DNA of 22,198 bases from Gemmatimonadota bacterium (lineage in GTDB: Bacteria > Gemmatimonadota > Gemmatimonadetes > Gemmatimonadales > GWC2-71-9), in assembly GCA_022573095.1 (NCBI GenBank), contig JACZUR010000006.1, positions 1 through 22,198 of the forward strand. The letters are read 5' to 3'. Within the stretch, counting starts at the first letter, position 1. Every line of letters begins with the position of its first letter. The notes under the pieces were generated by a model that was given only the letters and a program-made list of their open reading frames with translations, had not been told where the DNA came from and made no database searches. The position numbers and the translations under genes are program-made. Shown piece after piece: positions 1 to 7,610 of this stretch.

Positions 1-1031
1 AACAGCATCGTTCGCCGGACGATCAAAAAGCTAACCTCGTTATTCGAACCGGCGCCGCAGAAGCTGATCTTCGTGCCGGTCTTACGTTATCCGGTCACAT
101 GGACGTCGTGCCGGCGGAGGAGCCAGACTGGAGATCGGATCCCTTCTCACTCACCGAGGAGAATGGCGCGCTCGTGGGCCGCGGCGCTTGCGATATGAAG
201 GGATTTATCGCTCTCGCGGTAAACCAACTACACAGAGTTTCGCGTCTGGCTCAGGCACACGCGTTCGCGCTCGTGTTGACCTACGACGAAGAGGTTGGCA
301 CGCTGGGCGCAAGACACTTGGTCGAGAACTGGCCGGGCATTCGCTCCTTGCCTAAGAATGTCATAGTCGGGGAACCTACATCCTTGCATGCCGTTAGAAT
401 GCACAAGGGACACGTCAAGATCGCCATAGAGTTGAGCGGCAAGGCGGCGCACAGCGGTTATCCGCATCTTGGTCGCAGCGCAATCGAACCGGCCGGAAAA
501 GTAATCGCGGCGCTGACCGAGCTTCGGACGGAACTCGAGTCTGAGCGCGCTCCAAACAGCGACTATTTCTCCGAGGTTCCCCACCCCGCTCTCAACATCG
601 GAACAGTTCGCGGCGGAGTAGCCGTGAACGTCATCCCTGACGAGTGCGTGATTGAAGTTGGCATCAGAACGTTACCTGGAATGCCTTCCGAGCAGCTGGC
701 GGATAGGGTACGCAAGTGCCTGGTGCGATCGGTTGGATCGTCGAACTTCCGCATGAGACAGTCGGGCGAAAGCCCCCCAATGGAACTCGCTTCGGATGCC
801 CAGTTGTACGAGACGATCGTCGAGGAACTTAAGCAGCAGGACACACATGCAGCTTCTTTCGCGACCGACGCGGGGTGGTTTCAATCCGCGGGGATGGAGT
901 GTGTGTTGTTCGGACCCGGTGATATGGAAAACGCTCACCGCGCCAACGAACGAATTTCCATCAGCCAGCTCCGCGAAGCGGAAGCTATTCTCCACAAATT
1001 GATAGATCATTTTTGCGGCACCGAATACTGA
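1..1031 (+). CDS. M20 family ArgE/DapE-like deacylase, 5' end outside the window
   Basis: A zinc-dependent amidohydrolase of the M20 family, closest in style to acetylornithine deacetylase (ArgE). The reading frame is open from base 3 with no start codon, so the N-terminus lies left of the window; the ATG at 99 is inside the conserved metal motif (SGHMDVVP) and cannot be the true start. Visible M20 features are the H-x-D motif in that segment, GRGACDMKG with the metal-bridging Asp, the catalytic Glu pair in TYDEEVG, a dimerisation-domain segment with GKAAHSGYP, and a late metal-ligand His in the ENAHRANE segment. The gene stops with TGA one base before hutF, so the two are almost certainly co-transcribed. 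ArgE enzymes remove N-acyl groups from amino acids. Beside hutF, an N-formylglutamate-type substrate is an attractive inference, but acetylornithine or another N-acyl amino acid remains possible. The family call is secure; the substrate is not. Confidence 0.88.
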   Translation, partial: QHRSPDDQKANLVIRTGAAEADLRAGLTLSGHMDVVPAEEPDWRSDPFSLTEENGALVGRGACDMKGFIALAVNQLHRVSRLAQAHAFALVLTYDEEVGTLGARHLVENWPGIRSLPKNVIVGEPTSLHAVRMHKGHVKIAIELSGKAAHSGYPHLGRSAIEPAGKVIAALTELRTELESERAPNSDYFSEVPHPALNIGTVRGGVAVNVIPDECVIEVGIRTLPGMPSEQLADRVRKCLVRSVGSSNFRMRQSGESPPMELASDAQLYETIVEELKQQDTHAASFATDAGWFQSAGMECVLFGPGDMENAHRANERISISQLREAEAILHKLIDHFCGTEY

Positions 1032-1032
1032 C

Positions 1033-2313
1033 GTGGCAGCTCCACAGATCATCGAAGCAGATGTCACCTGGACGGGCCACAGGTTCGAACCGTCAATCCA
1101 GGTGGTCACGAGTAACGGACTGGTAGAAAGACTCGGCGCGCTCGGCCTCGTCCCTACCAAAAAACTGTCAGGCAAGGCACTCCTACCTGGAATGGTCAAC
1201 GTTCACTCACACGCGTTTCAAAGAGGACTCCGAGGGTCAGGCGACTTATTCTCCGACGGATCCGGAAACTTTTGGTCGTGGCGGGAGGCCATGTACAAGC
1301 TCGCGTCAGAGCTCGACGCTGAGAAGTTTGCCCATCTTTGCCGGCAGGCGTTCTCAGAAATGCTCACCGCCGGAATCACGACCGTGGGTGAGTTTCACTA
1401 TCTCCACCACAGCGGCAGTGAAGAGAACTATGCAATGGACGCCGCAATTGTGCGCGCGGCGCAGGATGTAGGAATCCGGCTCGTACTGTTATCTGCATTC
1501 TACAACACTGGCGGTGTGAACAAACCTTTGAGCGAAAATCAGCAGCAATTCAAGACCGATTCAGTCGAGGCCTATTGGGATCAGTGGGATGAGTTGTGTT
1601 CACATCTGGATGAGAATACTCAGACCCTTGGCGTTGCAGCTCACTCCGTTCGAGCAGCTTCTCTCGCCGATATCAGTCAGCTCCACCGCGACGCTTGCCG
1701 GAGGAAACTGCCGTTCCACATGCACGTCGAAGAACAGAGAAAAGAGGTTGAGGAATTCAGAGCGGATTTCGGTAGGACTCCCATGTCCATGCTCACTCAG
1801 GAATTAGACGTTTCCGCCAACTTCACCGCCGTACACTGCACTCACACATCCGCCGAAGATATGGAACAGTTTCTTGCGGCTGGAGGCAATGTCTGCATTT
1901 GCCCACTCACGGAAGCGAATCTCGGGGACGGTATCCCTGCAACGCCCGATATAGTGGCGGCCGGCGGCCGCGTATGCATCGGTACTGACTCGAACAGCCG
2001 GATAAGCTTCAGTGAAGAGCTACGCTGGCTGGAGTACGTTCAACGTCTCCACCAGGAGAAGAGAGGTGTACTGGTCGGCGAGACTGGGAATGTCGCGAGA
2101 AACCTCTTCGAAATGGCAACCGTAAACGGAGCAAGATCGCTGAACGTGCAGTCCGGCGAGATTTCTCCCGGCTTCAATGCAGACTTTGTAACGCTGGACC
2201 TAACCGCCCCTGAACTCAGAGGTGCCGATCCGGACACCCTCCTCGAGGCGTTCATATTCGGGTGTGGGAATTCGGTGATAGCCGACAGGTGTGTTGCCGG
2301 CCGCTGGCTCTAG
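1033..2313 (+). CDS. hutF: Formimidoylglutamate deiminase (HutF)
   Basis: An amidohydrolase-superfamily enzyme that deiminates N-formimino-L-glutamate to N-formyl-L-glutamate and ammonia in the five-step histidine degradation pathway. The 426-residue length is close to the family norm. It shows the zinc motif NVHSHAFQRG (H58, H60), the HutF-typical segments FWSWREAMY (80-88) and GEFHYLHH (119-126), AAHSVRA (H204, R207), FHMHVEEQ (H231), HCTH (H268, H271), LTEANLGDG (292-300) and GTDSNSRIS with the catalytic Asp at about 319. These features favour HutF over guanine deaminase, even though a purine locus lies nearby. The start is GTG, one base after the preceding stop codon, with no separate ribosome binding site, which suggests translational coupling. 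HutH, HutU and HutI are not in the window and may lie to the left. Confidence 0.9.
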   Translation: MAAPQIIEADVTWTGHRFEPSIQVVTSNGLVERLGALGLVPTKKLSGKALLPGMVNVHSHAFQRGLRGSGDLFSDGSGNFWSWREAMYKLASELDAEKFAHLCRQAFSEMLTAGITTVGEFHYLHHSGSEENYAMDAAIVRAAQDVGIRLVLLSAFYNTGGVNKPLSENQQQFKTDSVEAYWDQWDELCSHLDENTQTLGVAAHSVRAASLADISQLHRDACRRKLPFHMHVEEQRKEVEEFRADFGRTPMSMLTQELDVSANFTAVHCTHTSAEDMEQFLAAGGNVCICPLTEANLGDGIPATPDIVAAGGRVCIGTDSNSRISFSEELRWLEYVQRLHQEKRGVLVGETGNVARNLFEMATVNGARSLNVQSGEISPGFNADFVTLDLTAPELRGADPDTLLEAFIFGCGNSVIADRCVAGRWL

Positions 2314-2319
2314 GCCAGC
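2303..2319. terminator. GC-rich inverted repeat between convergent genes
   Basis: GCTGGC at 2303-2308 and GCCAGC at 2314-2319 form a perfect 6-bp stem with a 5-nt loop containing the hutF stop codon. The right arm is also part of a palindrome (2314-2323). The position, between hutF (+) and a minus-strand gene ending at 2338, suits a bidirectional terminator. No clear T tract follows, so an intrinsic terminator is uncertain. Confidence 0.3.
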
Positions 2320-2337
2320 TGGCATATTGTCTCCTGA

Positions 2338-2721
2338 TCACCCTTCGTGCTCATCCGCATCGTCCTGGACATTACCGAACCAAGACGTTCGAGGATCCAC
2401 CTCTAGTATCCGCGTACTCGCATGCCGGTTGAGAAAATCGGCCGGTGCGACCCAAAAACGGGCGTCCCACAACATGCCCTCCAATTCAAACGGTTCCAAG
2501 TCGCCATCCTCGATGTCTAGCGTGACCTCGAGTTGAGCATCGCCATCGACGCCGTCTTTACCGTCAAGTGGCCTCCCTGACAACCATACCCCAGTAACCG
2601 AAACAGCATCACTGCTACCGCTGTCCAAGACACCCAGATCCCATTTTCGATCGCTAAATCCGTCCTCGACGATCGAACGGGCCAGTGCAATCGTGGTTCG
2701 GTGAAATAAAGTTAAGCTCAC
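2338..2721 (-). CDS. Hypothetical protein, possible ADP-ribosyltransferase-like fold
   Basis: A small acidic protein of 127 residues with no signal peptide or membrane segment. The N-terminus reads FHRTT (6-10), then an A..IV.DGF segment, then GVWLS about 25 residues later. This order (His-x-Thr, a helix ending in GF, then a G-V-aromatic-L strand) is what is seen in small ADP-ribosyltransferase-like or Tpt1-like domains. A later segment, APADFLNRHA, is also found in such small domains. No catalytic triad can be assigned with certainty, so the fold is a weak inference and the function unknown. The start is GTG at 2721 and no strong ribosome binding site is visible. It is convergent with hutF and divergent from the yihY-like gene. 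It could be an effector or toxin-like single gene, but no antitoxin partner is seen. Confidence 0.6.
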   Translation of the reverse strand: MSLTLFHRTTIALARSIVEDGFSDRKWDLGVLDSGSSDAVSVTGVWLSGRPLDGKDGVDGDAQLEVTLDIEDGDLEPFELEGMLWDARFWVAPADFLNRHASTRILEVDPRTSWFGNVQDDADEHEG

Positions 2722-2886
2722 GAAGTTTTCAGTCCCAGCCGTTTTCCCTCTGCCTTTACCTATGATGCACGCCGTGACGCGTTTCGTCCAGAAGGGAGCT
2801 GGAGGAATTTCGATCCTTCACAAGTCGTCTGGGTTGCACCAGATTACCGGCGTCACAAAGCCTAGCAGGGATCCACGAACTTCCAA
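2722..2886. promoter_or_regulatory. Divergent intergenic region
   Basis: 165 bp between a leftward gene starting at 2721 and a rightward gene starting near 2887. It must hold the promoters of both if both are expressed. It contains a GGAGGAA sequence near 2800, too far from the downstream start to serve it. No convincing promoter box or RNA structure was recognised. Confidence 0.25.
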
Positions 2887-3714
2887 TTGCCGAAACCAGT
2901 GCTGCGAACCGCCGTGTTCATTAGAGAGTTTGCACGCAAAGCGCACGAGGACAACGTTTTGTTCCTTGCCAGCGCGCTGAGCTTCGACGCTCTGTTGGCT
3001 GCGGTGCCGTTCGCGCTACTCTTTCTTTCGATCCTGGGCTATCTGATTGAAGGGACGTCTCCGGACGATCTGAGCAGCATACTGACCTTAATCTTGCCCG
3101 CACACGAAGCCGGAGCAAGCAACCCCCTAGCGCAGGCAGAGAGACTGATCACCAGTGTCGTCCAGAGCCGCCAAGATCTTACGCTCTATGGAATACCGCT
3201 GTTCATGATCTTCTCCACTCGACTCTTTGCCTCCGCGAGCGTTGCTCTGAATCAGATTCTACGTGTCGAGATCAGACGGCCCTTTCTTATCGGTATAGTG
3301 CGAGATATTGCTTTGGTGGTAGTTACAACGGTTCTCTTTGCAGGGAACTCACTCGTTACGATTCCGGCTTTCGACGTCACGTGGCTAAATCGCTTGACTG
3401 GTCACTTCCTGGCCGTAGTGTCGAGCGCCACGTTGTTCTTCGTGGTGTATTCCCTGGCCCCAGACAAACCCCTCAAGTGGGATGCCGCACTCGTAGCGGG
3501 TCTCCTTGCGGCAGTAGCGTTCGAACTGGCAAAGCTACTCTTTGGGTTCTATCTCGTGGAGTTCGCAACAATCACCAGAATAATTTCGCATACGAACGCC
3601 ATTGCTCTAATACTGTTTGTTTTTTGGGTTTATTACACCGCCATTATTTTCCTTCTCGGCGGCGAGGTCGCGAGGCTATATCAACTGCGCCAAACGAGAC
3701 GGCAAACTTCCTAA
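2887..3714 (+). CDS. YihY/virulence factor BrkB family inner-membrane protein
   Basis: A 275-residue polytopic membrane protein of the YihY/BrkB (UPF0761) family. Family features visible are an N-terminal stretch with A.ALSFDALLAAVPFALLFLS (the family's conserved A-L-x-F first helix), a hydrophilic loop, and four or five further hydrophobic helices. These include one with a proline-rich turn (SLAPDKPLKW, as in the family's Y.l.P..k..w motif) and a last helix with LFVFWVYYTAIIFLLGGE, the typical C-terminal signature. The family's molecular role is not settled; members were once mislabelled as ribonuclease BN. An in-frame stop at 2863 limits the start to TTG 2887 or GTG 2899/2914. None has a good ribosome binding site, so the exact N-terminus is uncertain. 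It faces the ctaG-like gene convergently with 30 bp between them. Confidence 0.87.
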   Translation: MPKPVLRTAVFIREFARKAHEDNVLFLASALSFDALLAAVPFALLFLSILGYLIEGTSPDDLSSILTLILPAHEAGASNPLAQAERLITSVVQSRQDLTLYGIPLFMIFSTRLFASASVALNQILRVEIRRPFLIGIVRDIALVVVTTVLFAGNSLVTIPAFDVTWLNRLTGHFLAVVSSATLFFVVYSLAPDKPLKWDAALVAGLLAAVAFELAKLLFGFYLVEFATITRIISHTNAIALILFVFWVYYTAIIFLLGGEVARLYQLRQTRRQTS

Positions 3715-3744
3715 CAAAACTGAAGCAATCCCTCACACGCAGGC

Positions 3745-4584
3745 TCAAGTCCTAACAGGCTTCCCGCCGGCGCTGTCAACCAAGTCTCCCTCAACACCGT
3801 CTTTGCGGTTCCACCGGAAAAAAAGAACTGCGCCAATTCCAACGATGATCAATCCACCGAGAATCTTCATAATCATAGCGGCGATACGCTGATCTTGAAT
3901 CGTGCTCAGGCCACCGAACGGCGGAGCCAGCTCGTAGAGCGAGTATATAGGGTACTCCGAGAAAATGAGGAAAGAAGCGGGAATCGTCGTCACCAACAAG
4001 TTGGCCAAGAGGAACAGGAGGCGGCCGCCATAATGCATTGGCTTCCACTCGGGCAGGGGGGCCAAAATTTGCCACCAGAATACAAATCCTGAGAATACCC
4101 ATGCCATGTTCACCGCGAATGATCCAGCCTGCGTAACCGTCAGTCCGTCGACCACTCTGGGTACATGCGACACTAGGAGAATGCCGTTGAAAGTCACGAG
4201 GGCGACTAGTGGGCGCGAGAACATTCTGGCCAAGGATGCAAGCGGCTTACTGGCCAGTAGGCGCCGCAACATCCACGGCGGCATACCCCAGATCATGAGA
4301 GGAGGGACTGCGAAGACAAACAGTACGTACTGCAGCGTGTGGACGCTGAGCAAGTAGCTCGCGCCGATCGCGGCCAGCGGCCAGTCGGCAGCAATCCAAA
4401 AGACCGCTACACCACCGACATAGCTGGCAAGCTGTCTTCCGCTACAATAGAGGCCCCTTCGTTTCCCCCAAACCCTTCCCGAGACGTACGCGATGATCAG
4501 CAGTCCAGCGATCAGCCAGACGCCCAAGTAGGGAGTCCAGGTCCAGTCCCATCTCTGATTCTGAGCGGAGCACCACCAGTTCAC
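3745..4584 (-). CDS. CtaG-family cytochrome c oxidase assembly protein
   Basis: A 279-residue membrane protein resembling the caa3-type oxidase assembly factor CtaG (PF09678-like, not the Cox11 family that shares the name). It has an aromatic N-terminus (W-rich, TWTPYLGVWLIAG) and about seven hydrophobic helices. The family-typical run includes HTLQYVLFVFAVPPLMIWG followed by PPWMLRRLL, and an AVN-x-AWVFSGFVFWWQIL helix. These proteins are thought to help deliver copper or mature the oxidase. The start is GTG at 4584. It lies 39 bp downstream of a SCO1 gene on the same strand, another copper-delivery factor for cytochrome oxidase, which supports the call. No oxidase subunit gene is in the window. 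The C-terminus is hydrophilic and charged. Confidence 0.83.
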   Translation of the reverse strand: MNWWCSAQNQRWDWTWTPYLGVWLIAGLLIIAYVSGRVWGKRRGLYCSGRQLASYVGGVAVFWIAADWPLAAIGASYLLSVHTLQYVLFVFAVPPLMIWGMPPWMLRRLLASKPLASLARMFSRPLVALVTFNGILLVSHVPRVVDGLTVTQAGSFAVNMAWVFSGFVFWWQILAPLPEWKPMHYGGRLLFLLANLLVTTIPASFLIFSEYPIYSLYELAPPFGGLSTIQDQRIAAMIMKILGGLIIVGIGAVLFFRWNRKDGVEGDLVDSAGGKPVRT

Positions 4585-4623
4585 GTCAATACCGAGAAAT
4601 TGATCGGCTCACAATCTCGAACG

Positions 4624-5262
4624 TCAACTGTCCCAAGTCGCGTCGACCAACATCGGTATGTCGTGAGCCCAATCTCGCTGCCGAGTACCGTGGGGATAGA
4701 CTAGGTGAGCCCTATTATCCGTTGTGTACACAATGACCTGAGAGGGGTGGCCAACCAGATAGTTCGTGCCCTGAGAGGAATCCACAGCAGGCGGCGCCAT
4801 GTTGAGCGCGTTCATGATTTCCCTCACGTGGCTCAAGTCGCCACGCAAACCGATAAAGGAAGTGTCGAAGTTATCGAGCCACTCGCGCAGCCGCCGTGGC
4901 GTGTCCCGATCCGGGTCTACAGTCACCATCACAACCTTCACCCGACTTGCAACGGAAGATTCCATATTTCGCAGAACCGAGGCAATGCCCGCCATGTGTA
5001 CGGGACAAACATCGGGACAATTTGTGTATCCGAAGAATAATAGAGTGAGATACCCCTCCGTTTCAGACCGAAAGTCGAACCCCTTTCCCTCGGTGTCTTG
5101 GAGCACAAAATCCACTTTGTCCAGCGCCACCGGCAACTCTACTCCACGCAAATCACCGGGCCGCCGTGCTCCGCCCGAACCACACGACACCAACACGGAC
5201 GTCAAGCCAAACAGGCCAGCCGTGAGCACCTTTGCCATCTCTCTAGTGGGACCGGTTGTCAC
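4624..5262 (-). CDS. SCO1/SenC family copper-binding lipoprotein
   Basis: A thioredoxin-fold copper chaperone for CuA assembly of cytochrome c oxidase, 212 residues. The N-terminus is a lipoprotein signal with lipobox LVSC (C27 as lipidation site). The copper site is visible: NCPDVC gives C82 and C86 in the CxxxC motif and VGHPSQV gives H172. Other family marks are LLFFGYTNCPDVCP, VTVDPDRDTP (114-122) and the NYLVGHP segment. The GTG start at 5262 overlaps the stop of the upstream propeller gene as GTGA, so translational coupling supports this start; an ATG at residue 9 is an alternative. The protein would be anchored to a membrane facing the periplasm. It forms a likely operon with the propeller gene upstream and ctaG downstream. 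Confidence 0.92.
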   Translation of the reverse strand: MTTGPTREMAKVLTAGLFGLTSVLVSCGSGGARRPGDLRGVELPVALDKVDFVLQDTEGKGFDFRSETEGYLTLLFFGYTNCPDVCPVHMAGIASVLRNMESSVASRVKVVMVTVDPDRDTPRRLREWLDNFDTSFIGLRGDLSHVREIMNALNMAPPAVDSSQGTNYLVGHPSQVIVYTTDNRAHLVYPHGTRQRDWAHDIPMLVDATWDS

Positions 5263-6236
5263 TCGAAGCGTGCCCTACCTATGAAATTCGTATCAGTACC
5301 AAACCATATCTCACCGATGGCGCTATCAAAGTACATGTGCCTTACCGTCCCTCCCCCACTTGAAATCGCAGTGCCACCGAGAAACGTCGATGTCGCAGGA
5401 TCGAACCCAACAAATCTGTTGGGGCGTGGTCCTGATTCGACCAGCCAGATCCGGCCCGTTCCGTCCAATGCCATGCCGTAGGGTAGGCTGGATCGGCCTC
5501 CAGGCAGCATCCATTCGCTATAGGACTGCGCCACGGGATCATAGCGACCTAGGTAACCGCGAGAGTAGTCGCCGAGCCAGACCACTCCGTCTCGTGTAAC
5601 CTCCAGCCTTCGGGGGCGCGCACGGGAATCGGGAAGGACGATCTCTTGAGCAGTCATCGCTCTAGGATTAACCCTCACGATCTTGTTCGTCCCAAATAGA
5701 GCGATCCAAGGCGTTCCATCGGGGGCGATCCTGATTCCGTAGGGTCGAGCGCCGCGTGTAGCAATGGCAATCAGTGCAACGTCGCCCGTTCTTACATCTA
5801 GCCGCCCGACAAAATTCCCCCGTTGAACCGTGAACCATATATCACCCGCGTCATCAAACACGAGAGTATGGGGATCGCCGGCACGAGGATCCGGCATGGG
5901 ATACTTCACTATTTCACCTGTCGACGGATCGAGTCTACCGATATGGCCGGCTCGGTTGCCGGCGTACCACACCTGCCCATCGCGATCCACGATGAGATTG
6001 TGGGGACCGGTACCAGCATCCAACTCATAGCGTCGGAATTCTCCCGTGCTCGGATCGAGGTAGGCAACGTAGTCTCCTCGTTGGCCGACAAACCAAACCC
6101 GGCCCACGTCATCCGTATGAGGATCTCGGGGACGCGTGTCGGCCCAGGGCACCTCCCACTCCCGTATCACAACGGTATCCTGAACAACGTTATTGGGGGA
6201 AGCCGTAACAGCTGCAACGACAGAAGCTATGTTCAA
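5259..6236 (-). CDS. Seven-bladed beta-propeller, virginiamycin B lyase-like
   Basis: A secreted repeat protein of 325 residues. Seven copies of the Vgb/NHL-type unit can be counted, each beginning x-P-[HYR]-x-hydrophobic, then D-x-x-G-x-[VI]-W, most followed by a G-x-[VI]-G-[RY]-[LYF]-D-P segment. The blades start at RDPHTD, GPHNLI, DPHTLV, RPYGIR, RPRRLE, LPYGMA and VRHMYF. The similarity is to virginiamycin B lyase (Vgb), but such proteins are common in environmental bacteria and the antibiotic-lyase function should not be assumed. The only usual start is TTG 6236, which leaves a short hydrophobic leader (NIASVVAAVTA) suggestive of a clipped signal peptide. A near-perfect ribosome binding site (GGAGGTGATGAGG, minus strand, 6251-6263) lies too far upstream. 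It overlaps the SCO1 gene by 4 nt (GTGA), so both probably serve one process, perhaps periplasmic or copper-related. Confidence 0.85.
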   Translation of the reverse strand: MNIASVVAAVTASPNNVVQDTVVIREWEVPWADTRPRDPHTDDVGRVWFVGQRGDYVAYLDPSTGEFRRYELDAGTGPHNLIVDRDGQVWYAGNRAGHIGRLDPSTGEIVKYPMPDPRAGDPHTLVFDDAGDIWFTVQRGNFVGRLDVRTGDVALIAIATRGARPYGIRIAPDGTPWIALFGTNKIVRVNPRAMTAQEIVLPDSRARPRRLEVTRDGVVWLGDYSRGYLGRYDPVAQSYSEWMLPGGRSSLPYGMALDGTGRIWLVESGPRPNRFVGFDPATSTFLGGTAISSGGGTVRHMYFDSAIGEIWFGTDTNFIGRARFE

Positions 6237-6345
6237 TAAGAAATGTACGACCTCATCACCTCCGGAGAAACAAGCACGGCAAGTCTGTAAAATTAATCGA
6301 AATGTGAGCTGTGCGGGTTGCTAGGGTAGAAAAGATGGCTGTTCT

Positions 6346-7584
6346 TCAGTACGAGCCGGTCAATAAATCCGCCAGCGTAAGCGCTATGACCTCCGTAGCC
6401 TTTCTCAGATCGTTGAGATCCAGACGTTCGTCCGCTCCGTGCGCACCGGCCTCGATGATATCGCGCGGACCAGCTCCGTATAGAACCGTAGGTACTCCGT
6501 GCTCCGCGTAGTGTCGCGCATCGGTGTAGAGCGGCACTCCATGTACCTGGATTTCCTCGCCGATTACCTCACTCCCGTACTTCGCAAGCAGAGCAGCAAG
6601 CCTTTCGCTGGCCGGAGTTGGAACCAACGGGTGCGCAAGCAGCAGGCGGCGAACGGAACCCTTAATTCCAGGCATTTTCGAAACGGCGGTGCTAATCACC
6701 TGCCGGATTTCGCTCTCGACTGCTTCGGCCGTTTCCTCGGGAATCAATCTTCGGTCGAGGCGGAATCGCACTCTGTCCGGCACGACGTTAGTGTTTACCC
6801 CACCTTCGATGAGTCCAATCACGAGCGTGGGTATTTCGATTCCTGAAACCTTGGATCTACGCGTTCCATACTCTTTGCGATGCCCATACAGTGCCGAGAG
6901 AACGCAGTTCGCTCCCTCCAGTGCGTCAATCCCGGTGTCCGGCATAGCTGCGTGCGCAATCTTGCCGCAGATCTCTACCTCGAGATGGAGGCAACCGGCG
7001 TGGGCAGTCACCACACCATACGAAAACCCAGCGACGATCGCGTAGTCTGGCGCTGAGATGCCCTGACTCAGTAGCCGTTTGGGACCGATCTCACCACCAA
7101 TCTCCTCATCATATGTAAAATGAAGTTCAACAGTACCGCTAAGCGACGAACTGACCTCTTCGAGCGCCAGGAGTGCGAACGTGTATGTAGCAAAATCAGA
7201 TTTGGAGACCGCGACGCCGCGACCGTACATCTGCCCTTCGACGATCTCAGCGCCGTACGGATTCCGACTCCAACCCCCGCCTGGGGGTACGGCATCGCCG
7301 TGCGCGTTGAGAGCAACAGTCGGCCCATCACCGAAGCGCCGCCTGACCACCAGGTTGGTAACCGACTTCATTCCGGCATCTTTGGTGACTTCGCTCGGAA
7401 CCTCGTGTCGCTCCACCTCCAGTCCCAGTTTCGTCAACAGTTCTAAGGTGCGCGTAGCGTGCGCTCCGCAATCACCCGGGGGGTTGTCGGTGGGCACTCG
7501 AACAAGCTCGGCTAGGAAATCAATCTGCTCGTCGTGCCGCGACTGTACAGATTGTCGGATGGGTGCGCGCAGATCGCTATTCAT
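6346..7584 (-). CDS. M20 family hydrolase with variant metal motif
   Basis: A 412-residue M20/ArgE-DapE family protein. It has the first metal motif HGDAVPPGGGW (H95, D97), the catalytic Glu pair in TYDEEIGGE (E160, E161), a dimerisation-domain segment GKIAHAAMPDTG, and a late His in EAGAHGADER. The segment that normally reads GRG-x-x-D-x-K reads GRGVAVSK here, so the metal-bridging Asp is replaced by V126. The rest of the active site is kept and I believe related sequences with a VSKSDF motif exist, so this is probably a subfamily trait and not decay. It is the last gene of the leftward purine run, 26 bp after the allantoate amidohydrolase gene. No gene for ureidoglycine or ureidoglycolate breakdown is otherwise seen, so a role there is possible but unproven. 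Start ATG at 7584, weak ribosome binding site. Confidence 0.85.
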   Translation of the reverse strand: MNSDLRAPIRQSVQSRHDEQIDFLAELVRVPTDNPPGDCGAHATRTLELLTKLGLEVERHEVPSEVTKDAGMKSVTNLVVRRRFGDGPTVALNAHGDAVPPGGGWSRNPYGAEIVEGQMYGRGVAVSKSDFATYTFALLALEEVSSSLSGTVELHFTYDEEIGGEIGPKRLLSQGISAPDYAIVAGFSYGVVTAHAGCLHLEVEICGKIAHAAMPDTGIDALEGANCVLSALYGHRKEYGTRRSKVSGIEIPTLVIGLIEGGVNTNVVPDRVRFRLDRRLIPEETAEAVESEIRQVISTAVSKMPGIKGSVRRLLLAHPLVPTPASERLAALLAKYGSEVIGEEIQVHGVPLYTDARHYAEHGVPTVLYGAGPRDIIEAGAHGADERLDLNDLRKATEVIALTLADLLTGSY

Positions 7585-7610
7585 GCGTGACCGTACAAAA
7601 ACAGACGGCC

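Noticed and set aside
1033..2313. Reading the amidohydrolase as a guanine deaminase because of the nearby purine genes
   Set aside because: FWSWREAMY, GEFHYLHH and LTEANLGDG are HutF segments, and a separate cytidine deaminase-like guanine deaminase is present at 17403-17873.
2762..2980. 72-residue plus-strand open frame before the yihY-like gene
   Set aside because: Cys/Arg/Ser-rich translation without family features, overlapping the start of the real gene in another frame.
5259..6236. Streptogramin resistance (virginiamycin B lyase) function for the propeller
   Set aside because: Only the propeller repeat is shared; catalytic residues could not be confirmed and the gene is coupled to a copper chaperone.
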